Below, piece by piece: positions 14,637-22,318 of a stretch of 38,251 nt of DNA. Both the position numbers and the translations under genes were made by a program. This DNA is from Clostridia bacterium (GTDB lineage Bacteria; Bacillota; Clostridia; Oscillospirales; Acutalibacteraceae), in assembly GCA_017433225.1 (NCBI GenBank), contig JAFRHS010000057.1, positions 1 through 38,251 of the forward strand. The letters run 5' to 3'. Each line of letters opens with the position of its first letter. Positions within the stretch are counted from its first letter, which is position 1. The notes below the pieces were generated by a model. That model was not told where the DNA came from, did no database searches, and saw only the letters and a program-made list of their open reading frames with translations.

Positions 14637-14680
14637 AACGCTCTTCTCTCCTTCGGGCGATTCACTTCACCTGTCGTTTC

Positions 14681-15802
14681 TCATTGCACTTCGAATTCTT
14701 CGGCGCACTGTGCCAGGTACTCGATGATCTTCAAATGCTGCGGGCAGGCATCTTCGCACTGTCCGCACCGGATGCAGTCCGAAGCCTTGCCCCGTCCCGT
14801 GGTGGCGATGAGGTACTCCCGCTTTTGACGGAAGTCCTCGTTGTTCCGCTGCCGGTTCGCCACCGCGATGATCTCCGGAATGGGGATGTTCATCGGACAG
14901 CCGTCGGTGCAATAATGGCAGGCCGTGCACGGGATGGACAGGTCCGCATTCAGCGCGTCCTGCACTTTGCGGATGACCTTCTGCTCCTCTTCATCCAGCG
15001 GCTTGAAGTCTTTCATATAAGACAGGTTCTGCCGCATTTGCTCGAGGCTGGACATGCCGGAAAGGACTGAGTGGACCCCCTCCAGACCCGCCGCGAAGCG
15101 GATGCCCCAGGAGACGATCGGAGCCTCCGGGTCAGCTTCCGTCAGGATCTCACGGACTGCCGGAATGGGGTCCGCCAGCGCGCCGCCCTTCAGCGGCTCC
15201 ATGACGATGATAGGCTTCCCGAGCCGCCGGGCGATCTCCCAGATCTTCTGGGACTCCGTGCCCGGGTTTTCCCAGTCCGCGTAGTTCAGCTGAAGCTGGA
15301 CGAACTCGACATCCGGGTGCTCGGTCAGGATCTGTTCCAAAAACTCCGAGTCCGCATGGAAGGAGAAACCGTAGTGCTTGATGAGGCCCTTCTCCTTCAG
15401 TTCCTTCACGAAGTCCCAGAGGTGGTAGTTCTCGTATTTGTCATAGTTGCTCCGCATGAGCGCGTGGAGCAGATAGTAGTCGAAGTACCCCGCCCCGGTA
15501 CGCTCGAGGCTCGTGTAAAACTGCTGCTTTGCAGCCTCCTCGTCGGGTTCCCCCATCCAGGCGTTCAGCTTGGTGGCGAGGGTATAGCTCTCCCTCGGAT
15601 GGCGTTCCACCAGCGCCTGACGGACCGCCTCTTCCGACCCGGGATAAACGAATGCCGTGTCGATGTAGGTGCCGCCGGCCGCCAGGAACTCGTCCACCAT
15701 CTGAGCGGTCTGAGGGACGTCGATGCTCCCGTCTGCATTTTTCGGCAGGCGCATCATCCCGAAGCCCAGTTTAAAGATCTCTTTCCCAAACGAATCTGAC
15801 AT
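14681..15802 (-). CDS. Aldo/keto reductase with C-terminal 4Fe-4S ferredoxin domain
   Basis: A 373-residue protein. Residues 1-280 form an aldo/keto reductase barrel with the tetrad D48, Y53, K78, H113. The C-terminus adds a two-cluster ferredoxin domain: CTACHYCTDGCP (~residue 285-300) and CIRCGQCEDACP (~345-356). Such fusions in anaerobes are thought to link the AKR fold to ferredoxin or flavin electron carriers. The start follows GCGAGG. It lies 28 bases after the DUF362 gene in the same operon; the TAAATCGCG motif is in that gap. Confidence 0.9.
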   Translation of the reverse strand: MSDSFGKEIFKLGFGMMRLPKNADGSIDVPQTAQMVDEFLAAGGTYIDTAFVYPGSEEAVRQALVERHPRESYTLATKLNAWMGEPDEEAAKQQFYTSLERTGAGYFDYYLLHALMRSNYDKYENYHLWDFVKELKEKGLIKHYGFSFHADSEFLEQILTEHPDVEFVQLQLNYADWENPGTESQKIWEIARRLGKPIIVMEPLKGGALADPIPAVREILTEADPEAPIVSWGIRFAAGLEGVHSVLSGMSSLEQMRQNLSYMKDFKPLDEEEQKVIRKVQDALNADLSIPCTACHYCTDGCPMNIPIPEIIAVANRQRNNEDFRQKREYLIATTGRGKASDCIRCGQCEDACPQHLKIIEYLAQCAEEFEVQ

Positions 15803-15830
15803 AACAATACCTCGCTTTTCGCGATTTACG

Positions 15831-17216
15831 TCATACTTTCTTGATGACGTGCGACAGCGTCGAGGGCACGAGCGCCTTCGAACCGTGCAGTTTCAGAAGC
15901 GCCAGGCACTTCACCGACTTCAGCGGGTTGATGGGCGCGAACTCGAGCGGGTTGACGTGCATGAGGTACGCCATGCCGGCAAAGGTGTCCGCGAGACGGT
16001 TGCATGTGTGGCTTAAGAACACGTTCTTCTTGCCGAGACGCTGGATGAGCCGGTCGCCCACTTCGTCGATGGCGCAGTCGCCGCAGATGAGGACCTGTCC
16101 CTCGATGGCGTCGATCTCATCGGGGTCAAAGCCCTTGCCCATGATGAGCGTCCAGCCGCCGGTGCCGCCGTGGTCCTTGTACATGATCTGGAGAAGGGTC
16201 AGCGGGTTGTTCTGGCAGCCCTGCTTGCAGCACATCTCCCTGCCCTTGATGACCGTCACGTCTTCGGGGTAACAGTCGTAGAGGTCCGTCGGGTACTTCG
16301 TGTTGTACATGGAGATGTCTCCGTCGATGTCGATGTCGTCGAGACACTCGACCCCGTCTGAATAGCCGCGCTCGACGGCGATCTTCAGGTGCTCGACATC
16401 GTCGAGGCCCAGGCCGAAGATCCGCGCGCCGACCATGTCGGTGGCCACGATGTTCTTGCCGCCGATGAGGAGCTTCAGGGGCAGGACCGCCTCGTCTGCC
16501 AGCGCCGTCACCGGGTAATGGCCGTAGATGGTGCCTTCGATGCCTTCCAGCAGACAGAAGTCCGGACGGACGTAGCTGAAGACGTCGATGAGTTTGCTCG
16601 CGAGCGCATAGTTGTGGTCGTATCCGCGGTAGTACTGCTGCGGGAACGCCCACTGGTTCTTGACGCCCATCGTGACGCCGGCCATGGAGTGGGTCTTCAG
16701 TTTCGGAATGGTGATGTACAGGTTCTTGTCTTTATTCTTGATGAGGTTCTTTACGACGAACTTCGGCATGGGCAGCTTCGTGCACATGTAGTCGTCCCGT
16801 CCCTTGAACTCGAACTCCACGTTCTTGTCCTCGTCGAGGTAGACCGGGATGGCGCCGGTGCGCTTGCAGACCTTGTCATAGCCGGTGATGGAGTAGACGA
16901 GACGGGTCGCGTTGCACTGCGTCGAGTTCTCGAACAGGTAGACTTTCTTCGCGCCGTGTTCATACCAGTAGTTGATGGCCGCTTCCAGCACTTCCGGACG
17001 GGTGAAGCAGTACGGCTGCCCGTCGATGCCGTTCGGCTTGATGAATACTTCTTTGCTGGACTTCAGCATAGATGCGCCGCCCGCGGCGTCAAAGATCTCA
17101 TAGACGACTTTCGCCGCCTCTTCCGCCAGCGCTTTGTTCAGCGGCTGGAATTTCGTCAGACTCTCGGTTTGGTGCGGCGACTCCAGATGCCGCACGTACA
17201 CAGTTGCTTTTCCCAT
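15831..17216 (-). CDS. DUF362 domain protein (long form)
   Basis: A 461-residue DUF362 protein with an N-terminal extension. Features: KPNGIDGQPYCFTRPEVLEAAINYW, FENSTQCNATR, ITIPKLKTHSMAGVTMGVKNQWAFP, LLEGIEGTIYGHYP, and ATDMVGARIFGLG. Cysteines cluster near the C-terminus (MCCKQGCQNNP, LICGDCAIDEVG), which may bind a metal, but no classic ferredoxin motif is seen. First gene of the operon 17216-13068, with GGGAGG before ATG 17216. The second DUF362 protein in this window; the two are not close paralogues in length or motif spacing. Confidence 0.85.
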   Translation of the reverse strand: MGKATVYVRHLESPHQTESLTKFQPLNKALAEEAAKVVYEIFDAAGGASMLKSSKEVFIKPNGIDGQPYCFTRPEVLEAAINYWYEHGAKKVYLFENSTQCNATRLVYSITGYDKVCKRTGAIPVYLDEDKNVEFEFKGRDDYMCTKLPMPKFVVKNLIKNKDKNLYITIPKLKTHSMAGVTMGVKNQWAFPQQYYRGYDHNYALASKLIDVFSYVRPDFCLLEGIEGTIYGHYPVTALADEAVLPLKLLIGGKNIVATDMVGARIFGLGLDDVEHLKIAVERGYSDGVECLDDIDIDGDISMYNTKYPTDLYDCYPEDVTVIKGREMCCKQGCQNNPLTLLQIMYKDHGGTGGWTLIMGKGFDPDEIDAIEGQVLICGDCAIDEVGDRLIQRLGKKNVFLSHTCNRLADTFAGMAYLMHVNPLEFAPINPLKSVKCLALLKLHGSKALVPSTLSHVIKKV

Positions 17217-17312
17217 AACAGGATCCTCCCAAAAACGTTTCCCAAATTGTTTTCAGAGTATATGCCACCTCCATTGTAATTCTTCTCTGACATGTGTACA
17301 AGTTCCAAAAAA

Positions 17313-17340
17313 AAGACCGGCTCCGAAGAGTCGGTCTTTC
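17313..17340 (-). terminator. Terminator of the flavoprotein gene
   Basis: Stem AAAGACCGGCTC / GAGTCGGTCTTT, loop CGAA, followed on the minus strand by a T-run (17308-17315 region). The AAAGACCG arm is the same as in the hairpin array at 298-641. Confidence 0.85.
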
Positions 17341-17351
17341 CGTTTTCTGAT

Positions 17352-17861
17352 TTACAGAGAAGCTGCGAGCGCCTTGACTTCCGCCAGCTTCGCTTCGGAC
17401 TTGTTCTCCTCGCCGCATGCGGTGATGATGCCCATGTCCTGGATGCCCGTGAAGGCGGTGATGCCTTTGTACGTCCCGATGGGGCCGTCATAGACGTTCG
17501 GGGACGCGGAGCTCAGGAGCAGAGCCGCTTTGGTGGCGGCGGGCTTGCCGATGCAGTACATTCTCTGGATGGCGGCGCTCAGCTGTGCCGTCATGCTGAA
17601 GTAGTAGATGGACGACGCAAAGACGACCATGTCGGCGGTCTTGTAAGCCTCGATGACCTGGTCCATGTCATCCTTCTGGATGCAGGCGCCCTCACCCTTG
17701 GTGTGGCAGTACTCGCAGCCGAGACAACCGGCGATCTTCATCTTGCCGACGTTCAGGATCTCGACCTCGTGGCCGGCTTCTTTGGCGCCTTCCGCGAAGG
17801 CTTCGCACATCGCGTACGTGTTCTCTTTGCGCGGGCTGCCGTTCAGAATAGCGATTTTCAT
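17352..17861 (-). CDS. NAD(P)H-dependent FMN reductase / iron-sulfur flavoprotein-like
   Basis: A 169-residue flavodoxin-fold reductase beginning MKIAILNGSPRKENTY (phosphate loop). It has a compact cysteine motif C-x2-C-x2-C-x7-C (CLGCEYCHTKGEGAC) followed by KDDM, as in iron-sulfur flavoproteins of methanogens and clostridia. Further FMN contacts are ASSIYYFSMTAQ. It probably shuttles electrons from NAD(P)H or ferredoxin. GGGAGG precedes the start. Its promoter carries a TTGTATTGCGTACAA palindrome over the -35, suggesting repressor control. Confidence 0.87.
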   Translation of the reverse strand: MKIAILNGSPRKENTYAMCEAFAEGAKEAGHEVEILNVGKMKIAGCLGCEYCHTKGEGACIQKDDMDQVIEAYKTADMVVFASSIYYFSMTAQLSAAIQRMYCIGKPAATKAALLLSSASPNVYDGPIGTYKGITAFTGIQDMGIITACGEENKSEAKLAEVKALAASL

Positions 17862-17912
17862 ATCGTGTTCCTCCCTATAATAATATGCCGTGGGTTTCCA
17901 CTCTCCGTTTCT

Positions 17913-17941
17913 ATTCTACCCTAAAATTGTATTGCGTACAA
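17913..17941 (-). promoter_or_regulatory. Promoter with palindromic operator, flavoprotein gene
   Basis: TTGTAC (17936-17941), 17-base spacer, TAGAAT (17913-17918) on the minus strand. The palindrome TTGTATTGCGTACAA (17927-17941; arms TTGTA/TACAA) covers the -35 box. MarR- or HxlR-type redox repressors bind such sites; no such regulator is encoded here. Confidence 0.6.
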
Positions 17942-17959
17942 CTTATTTTTTGAGGCGAT

Positions 17960-18490
17960 TCACGAATGCTGTTCCAGAGCGGTGTCGTAAGCTGCTTTGG
18001 AGATCGGGTCGAACAGCACCCAGCAGACGAGGTCGAATGCGTCCGGGTGCGCTTTCACGTACTCGATGACCGTCTCGACCGCGATGTCCGCCGCCCCGGC
18101 AAGCGGGTATGAGTAGACGCCCGTCGAGATCGACGGGAACGCGACGGTCCGGATGCCGTTGGCTTCTGCCAGCGCCAGCGAATTGCGGTAGCAGTTCGCC
18201 AGCAGTTCCGGCTCCCGGTATTTCCCGCCGGCCCAGACCGGACCGACCGTGTGGATGACGTACTCGCACGGCAGGTTGTATGCGCCGGTGATCTTTGCCT
18301 CCCCGGTCTCGCAGCCGTGCAGCGTCCGGCACTCTTCGAGCAGCTCGCGTCCGGCCGCGCGGTGGATGGCTCCATCCACGCCGCCTCCGCCGAGCAGCGA
18401 CTTGTTCGCGGCGTTCACGATGGCCGTCACGTCGGTGACCTTCGTGATGTCTCCCTGCCGCATTTCAATGACTGTATTCCCAAGTTTCAT
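17960..18490 (-). CDS. Macro-domain protein, O-acetyl-ADP-ribose deacetylase type (YmdB-like)
   Basis: A 176-residue stand-alone macro domain: [30 protein letters not shown] (ADP-ribose distal ribose loop with the catalytic-type Asn and Asp), VIHTVGP, and [12 protein letters not shown] (phosphate loop). This is the MacroD/YmdB class that deacetylates O-acetyl-ADP-ribose or removes ADP-ribose from proteins. It is 32 bases downstream of thpR in the same operon. The stop codon lies in the TGAATCGCC motif. Confidence 0.9.
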   Translation of the reverse strand: MKLGNTVIEMRQGDITKVTDVTAIVNAANKSLLGGGGVDGAIHRAAGRELLEECRTLHGCETGEAKITGAYNLPCEYVIHTVGPVWAGGKYREPELLANCYRNSLALAEANGIRTVAFPSISTGVYSYPLAGAADIAVETVIEYVKAHPDAFDLVCWVLFDPISKAAYDTALEQHS

Positions 18491-18522
18491 TCGATACCAC
18501 TCCTTACAAAACCATCAGCAGT

Positions 18523-19035
18523 CTACCGCCTCACTTCTCCGACCACGGTGTAGGTGAGTTTCCCGTCGATGCGCTCGGACTTCATGAGGCACACCCGGTC
18601 CACGGTCATGCGGACGCGGTGCACTTCGGCGAGTTCTTCCACCAGCACCTGGTACGGCCAGTCTGCCCGGCGCACCAGCGTGATGTGCGGCCGGAACTTC
18701 TTCCGGTCATACTCCACTCCGGCGTTGTCCAGCGCATGCCGGACCTCCGCCACGTACTCTTCCAACGCCGAGTTCTTCCGCAGCCCGATCCACAGAAGTT
18801 CTCCGAAATTCCCGAGGGGCCCGCTCGTGAGCCGCAGTTCCGGGACCGGCACTGACTCGAGTGCCTTCATCGCCGGCGCCGGGTCCTTCACTTCCCCGAG
18901 GAAGGCGACCGTCACGTGCAGGTTCTCCGGGCGCGAGAAGTTGCCCCGCACACCGTTCACTTTCATCTCACCCTGTACCCGGAGCAGCTCCTCCCGGAAC
19001 TCCTCCGAGAACGGGATGGCAATAAACAATCTCAT
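18523..19035 (-). CDS. thpR: RNA 2',3'-cyclic 3'-phosphodiesterase (2H family)
   Basis: A 170-residue 2H phosphoesterase beginning MRLFIAIPF. The two catalytic H-x-T/S motifs are HVTVAF near residue 40 and HITLVR near residue 117. ThpR/LigT enzymes open 2',3'-cyclic phosphates, and the fold also includes enzymes acting on ADP-ribose-1'',2''-cyclic phosphate. It lies between the 46-codon basic ORF (12 bases upstream) and the macro-domain gene (32 bases downstream). That pairing fits two successive steps of cyclic-phosphate ADP-ribose clearance, which is inference. Confidence 0.9.
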   Translation of the reverse strand: MRLFIAIPFSEEFREELLRVQGEMKVNGVRGNFSRPENLHVTVAFLGEVKDPAPAMKALESVPVPELRLTSGPLGNFGELLWIGLRKNSALEEYVAEVRHALDNAGVEYDRKKFRPHITLVRRADWPYQVLVEELAEVHRVRMTVDRVCLMKSERIDGKLTYTVVGEVRR

Positions 19036-19047
19036 GTCTTCACTCTC

Positions 19048-19188
19048 TTAAACATCCTCCCGGAAGTCCTTCTTATGCTTGGTCTTCCGGGTGTACTTTT
19101 TCTTGTTCTTTGTAATTCTCTGATAGTAAGGCGTCCACAGCGGACGGTCTTTCGCCGGCGTCCCTTTCGCCTTTTTCTTTTTGCTCAT
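19048..19188 (-). CDS. 46-residue highly basic protein of unknown function
   Basis: A short frame starting MSKKKKAKGTPAKDRP and ending KKDFREDV. More than a third of its residues are Lys or Arg. AAAGGAGG is eight bases before the ATG, and a promoter (TTGTTG-18-TAGAAT) lies just upstream. It is the first gene of the transcript that continues into thpR and the macro-domain gene. The basic composition suggests RNA or DNA binding; I do not recognise a family. Confidence 0.7.
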   Translation of the reverse strand: MSKKKKAKGTPAKDRPLWTPYYQRITKNKKKYTRKTKHKKDFREDV

Positions 19189-19204
19189 ACCGCCCACCTC
19201 CTTT

Positions 19205-19253
19205 GGCGATTTACTCTACCCCTATTCTACACCACTGTCGGCACCTCCAACAA
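19205..19253 (-). promoter_or_regulatory. Promoter-leader module of the basic ORF / thpR operon
   Basis: TTGTTG (19248-19253), 18 bases, TAGAAT (19224-19229), then GTAGAGTAAATCGCC leading into AAAGGAGG. The TAAATCGCC motif occupies about +5 to +13 of the predicted transcript. The same arrangement is found at 23860-23884. Confidence 0.65.
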
Positions 19254-19268
19254 CACCAAGAAACAAAC

Positions 19269-19298
19269 CAAAGGCTGACTCATTCGAGTCAGCCTTTT
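19269..19298 (-). terminator. Terminator downstream of asrC
   Basis: Stem of 12 bp (AAAGGCTGACTC / GAGTCAGCCTTT) with loop ATTC; the 22-base core is the reverse complement of the hairpin at 2979-3000. Confidence 0.8.
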
Positions 19299-19345
19299 GG
19301 TTTATTCTCTTAATGGCATTGCCTGGTCAGTAGCCTGGCCAGGAA

Positions 19346-20368
19346 TCATTCTTCCCTGTCGGAGAAGCGGAACATGGATTTGCGAAGCTCATTGGTTTGG
19401 TCGTAGCGTTTCCCGCCCCAGTAGATCCTGCCGGCCATCTCACATTTCGGCCCCAGCTCCACGTCCTTCATGGCATACTTGAGATATTCCTCTACGCCGG
19501 TACGGTCGATGATATAGCCGATATGCTCTTTGGACTCGACCGCGGCCATATCCAGATAAGCATCGAGATAATCATAGGTGTTCTTGATGATCTTACAGAT
19601 GCTCTCCTCATCTGCCCATTTCAGGAAATCTTCGCCCAGACGGGGATTCTTCTTGCCGGTCCGTCCCATTAGTTCCAGACGGAAGTAATGTTCTTTACTT
19701 CTGGTCCAGGCCCGGGTAGGACAATAATTGACGCAGACTCCGCAGCCGATGCATTTATTGGTATCACGGACGATCTTTCCATTGACAACGGAAAGGGCGC
19801 CGACACTTCGCTTTGAGCAGTACTTCACGCATTGTTCGCACCCGATACAGCGATTCGGGTCATACTGGGGTTCCGTCTGCCCAATGATGCCGAAGTCATT
19901 CAGCCTTACATGGGCACAGTCATTGGAGCAGCCGGTGCAGGCGATCTTCACATGATGGTTATTGGGGAAGATCATCTTGTCGATCTTCTGCGCCAGTTCC
20001 TTTGTATCATAGCAGCCAAAGGGGCACAGGTCCTGTCCGGGACAGGCAACCACATTACGGGTGCCGGATGCCGGGTAGCCTTCCCCGGGCTCTCCCTGGT
20101 TGACCCCGGTATTCTCGATGATCAGTTGCAGTTCTTCATTGACCTTATCTCTATCTTCGATTCTGATATGAGGAATCTCAAAGCCCTGGCGGTTGGTCAG
20201 GTTAACGGTACCGTCCCCGTATTTCTCAGCGATCTCCACCACCCGCATAAGGGACTCGGCATCGATCCTTCCGCCCGGCACTCTCACTCGGGAAGCGATC
20301 TCTCCTCTGTGTTTCGACTGGCGAAAAGCATTCCTCTTATAATCTTTCATATCGTAATCTCTGATCAT
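19346..20368 (-). CDS. asrC: Anaerobic sulfite reductase subunit C
   Basis: A 340-residue catalytic subunit. It has the sulfite/nitrite reductase ferredoxin-like half domain (NLTNRQGFEIPHI), the sirohaem-[4Fe-4S] ligands C-x5-C (ACPGQDLC) and C-x3-C (GCSNDC), and two extra ferredoxin clusters (CIGCEQCVKYC, CIGCGVCVNYCP). It reduces sulfite to sulfide with electrons from AsrAB. GGAGGG precedes ATG 20368. Last gene of asrABC. Confidence 0.96.
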   Translation of the reverse strand: MIRDYDMKDYKRNAFRQSKHRGEIASRVRVPGGRIDAESLMRVVEIAEKYGDGTVNLTNRQGFEIPHIRIEDRDKVNEELQLIIENTGVNQGEPGEGYPASGTRNVVACPGQDLCPFGCYDTKELAQKIDKMIFPNNHHVKIACTGCSNDCAHVRLNDFGIIGQTEPQYDPNRCIGCEQCVKYCSKRSVGALSVVNGKIVRDTNKCIGCGVCVNYCPTRAWTRSKEHYFRLELMGRTGKKNPRLGEDFLKWADEESICKIIKNTYDYLDAYLDMAAVESKEHIGYIIDRTGVEEYLKYAMKDVELGPKCEMAGRIYWGGKRYDQTNELRKSMFRFSDREE

Positions 20369-20380
20369 AATTCTTCCCTC

Positions 20381-21184
20381 CTAGTCGATCATATCCTTGG
20401 ACTCCGTATAGTTGAATACCGGTCCATCCAGGCAGATGTACTTGTCACCCACACGGCAATGTCCGCAGATACCAAGCCCGCAGCACATTTTCCGCTCCTG
20501 AGATACCCAGATATTTTCTTCTTTAAAACCTTTCTCCAGCAGTCCCATGACCGAGAACCGCATCATGGCCGGCGGACCGACGACAATGGCTCTGGCAGAA
20601 GAAACATCTTTCAATTCGATCTCCGGAATATATTTTGTGACCAGGCCGACTTTCCCTTCATAGCCTTCCGGGGCTCCATCCACCGTAAGCCAGAGGTCCA
20701 GTCTCTCTTCCCAGTTCGCGAGGTCTTTTCGGAACAGCATGTCGTCCGGGCTTCGGAACCCGACGATCACGTGTTTGTCCGCCGCATCCTCGGTCAGGGA
20801 CAAGGCCTCGACCACGCCGCGGACCGGGGATACTCCCGTACCGCCAGCCACAACGATCACTTCCCCGTCCCGGTAAAGGTCCAGGTCAAAGCCGTTTCCA
20901 TAAGGCCCGCGCATCAGCAGGCTCTCGCCCTTCATGTGCTCGAACACCATGTTGGTCACGCGGCCTACGCGGCGAATGGTGAGGTCAACACTGACGCCCT
21001 CTTCGATCCCGCTGACGGAAATAGGGGCTTCTCCGAATTTCGGTATGGACACCTCAAAGAACTGTCCGGGTTTCACGTCTCCCTGAAACGCCATACGGAA
21101 GGTGTACTCCTTCTCGGTGTGCTTGATCACATCAAGGATCTCTGAAGGGAATGAAATATAAGGATTCCGGTTTATCATACTCAT
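20381..21184 (-). CDS. asrB: Anaerobic sulfite reductase subunit B
   Basis: A 267-residue FAD/NAD(P)H-binding reductase of the ferredoxin-NADP reductase / dihydroorotate dehydrogenase K type. Motifs: RxxY/S-like RRVGRVTN, MRGPYGNGF, GGTGVSPVRGVVEAL (NAD-binding) and the C-terminal [2Fe-2S] cysteines CCGLGICGHCRVGDKYIC. It passes electrons from NADH to AsrA/AsrC. It overlaps the end of asrA by four bases (ATGA), so translation is coupled. Confidence 0.96.
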   Translation of the reverse strand: MSMINRNPYISFPSEILDVIKHTEKEYTFRMAFQGDVKPGQFFEVSIPKFGEAPISVSGIEEGVSVDLTIRRVGRVTNMVFEHMKGESLLMRGPYGNGFDLDLYRDGEVIVVAGGTGVSPVRGVVEALSLTEDAADKHVIVGFRSPDDMLFRKDLANWEERLDLWLTVDGAPEGYEGKVGLVTKYIPEIELKDVSSARAIVVGPPAMMRFSVMGLLEKGFKEENIWVSQERKMCCGLGICGHCRVGDKYICLDGPVFNYTESKDMID

Positions 21185-22197
21185 GATTCCCCCTCCTTTA
21201 CTGCGGCATCCACTTTGTTGATGATGTTGGAAAACGAGATGTATTCCGGACAGACATCATCGCAGCGTCCGCATCCGACGCACATATCATAGCCATAGCG
21301 TTTTCTGAAATCGGAGATCTTATGCAGCGTTTTGAACCGCATCCGTTCCCCGTGTTTCTTTCGATACTCTCCTCCGCCGGCGACCGTGGAGTATCCGTCG
21401 ATCATGCAGGAAGCGCCAACTCTCCGGCGTTCGCCCACTTTTCCGTTGTCCGTATAGTAGGCATCCTGCATGGTGAAGCAGGAACAGGTCGGGCAGACAA
21501 GGTTACAGCGGCCACATGCCACACAGCGTTTATCATATTCTTTCCAAAGGTCAGACCCTATGACAGAGTTGGGGATCTCCTCCGGAACATGTACTTCCAC
21601 TTCGTTTTCGGTCACATAAGCTGCTGTCACGTCGCCGGCAGCAGCGCCGGAATCTGCAAAGAGTTCCTCCAGAGAGGCATCCTTCAGGTCCACATCATAA
21701 TGGCCATCCACGTAGTTCACGGAGAACAGGTAACCATCCTCCGTCCGGTTGGTCCCCATGCTCACACAAAAACAATCCTGGAAACTCGATGTGCAGCCAA
21801 TCAGAACAAAATGCAGTTTGTCCCGGATCTTTTTATAAAAACTGTCCACATGCGAACCGTTATGAAGATAGATCTGGTCCAGTCTCTTCAAGGCATGCAT
21901 ATCGCAGCTTCTCAAAAAGACGACCGCCTCACTGTCGTCGATGTCTGCCTCTTTGATCACATTCTCCGTAAAGAAAAACAAAGTTTGTGAAAGCGGCGTC
22001 AGGATCTCCTTGAACGAATAGTCAGATTTTTTCTCAAATTCGATCTCTGAACTGCTGTAAACAAAATCATAAATGACCACATCTGTATCGGTGAATCGCC
22101 CTTGCCCCTTCTTCAGGACAGGTGCGTAGAGCCGATATTTTTCACTAAGTCCCTCAAGTACCTGGTCAAATTCTGACCGGGTCAGCGTGTATCCCAT
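21181..22197 (-). CDS. asrA: Anaerobic sulfite reductase subunit A
   Basis: A 338-residue Fe-S electron-transfer subunit with two C-terminal [4Fe-4S] motifs, CVACGRCNLVCPTC and CVGCGRCDDVCPEY. The N-terminal part matches the AsrA / hydrogenase beta-like domain (VVFLRSCDMHALKRLDQIYL). GGGAGG lies before ATG 22197. The operon asrABC has its own promoter region behind the terminator of the Fnr-like regulator. Confidence 0.95.
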   Translation of the reverse strand: MGYTLTRSEFDQVLEGLSEKYRLYAPVLKKGQGRFTDTDVVIYDFVYSSSEIEFEKKSDYSFKEILTPLSQTLFFFTENVIKEADIDDSEAVVFLRSCDMHALKRLDQIYLHNGSHVDSFYKKIRDKLHFVLIGCTSSFQDCFCVSMGTNRTEDGYLFSVNYVDGHYDVDLKDASLEELFADSGAAAGDVTAAYVTENEVEVHVPEEIPNSVIGSDLWKEYDKRCVACGRCNLVCPTCSCFTMQDAYYTDNGKVGERRRVGASCMIDGYSTVAGGGEYRKKHGERMRFKTLHKISDFRKRYGYDMCVGCGRCDDVCPEYISFSNIINKVDAAVKEGES

Positions 22198-22259
22198 ACA
22201 ATACCTCCCTTTTCTGGTAAAACACGTTCTGTAACGTTTCTAAACCTGTCGACTAAATT

Positions 22260-22273
22260 TTAACAAATATCAA
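22260..22273 (-). promoter_or_regulatory. Candidate Fnr-type box upstream of asrA
   Basis: On the minus strand TTGAT-ATTT-GTTAA matches the Fnr consensus TTGAT-N4-ATCAA in one half fully and in the other at three of five bases. It overlaps the T-run of the regulator's terminator. No strong promoter is seen around it except a weak TAGAAA at 22237-22242, so the -41.5 spacing is not met exactly. Confidence 0.35.
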
Positions 22274-22304
22274 AAAAAGATTCCGTGACATTCATCACGG
22301 AATC
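22272..22304 (-). terminator. Terminator of the Fnr-like regulator
   Basis: Perfect 10-bp stem GATTCCGTGA (22279-22288) / TCACGGAATC (22295-22304), followed on the minus strand by seven T. It separates the regulator from asrA. Confidence 0.9.
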
Positions 22305-22318
22305 TTCTCTTTATATAC

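Noticed and set aside
19832-21145. 437-codon plus-strand frame across asrC and asrB
   Set aside because: Shadow of asr genes, which carry all expected cluster motifs.
22224-22246. AAACG..CGTGTTT palindrome upstream of asrA as operator
   Set aside because: Arms are imperfect and no promoter alignment supports it; the Fnr-like box at 22260 is a somewhat better candidate.
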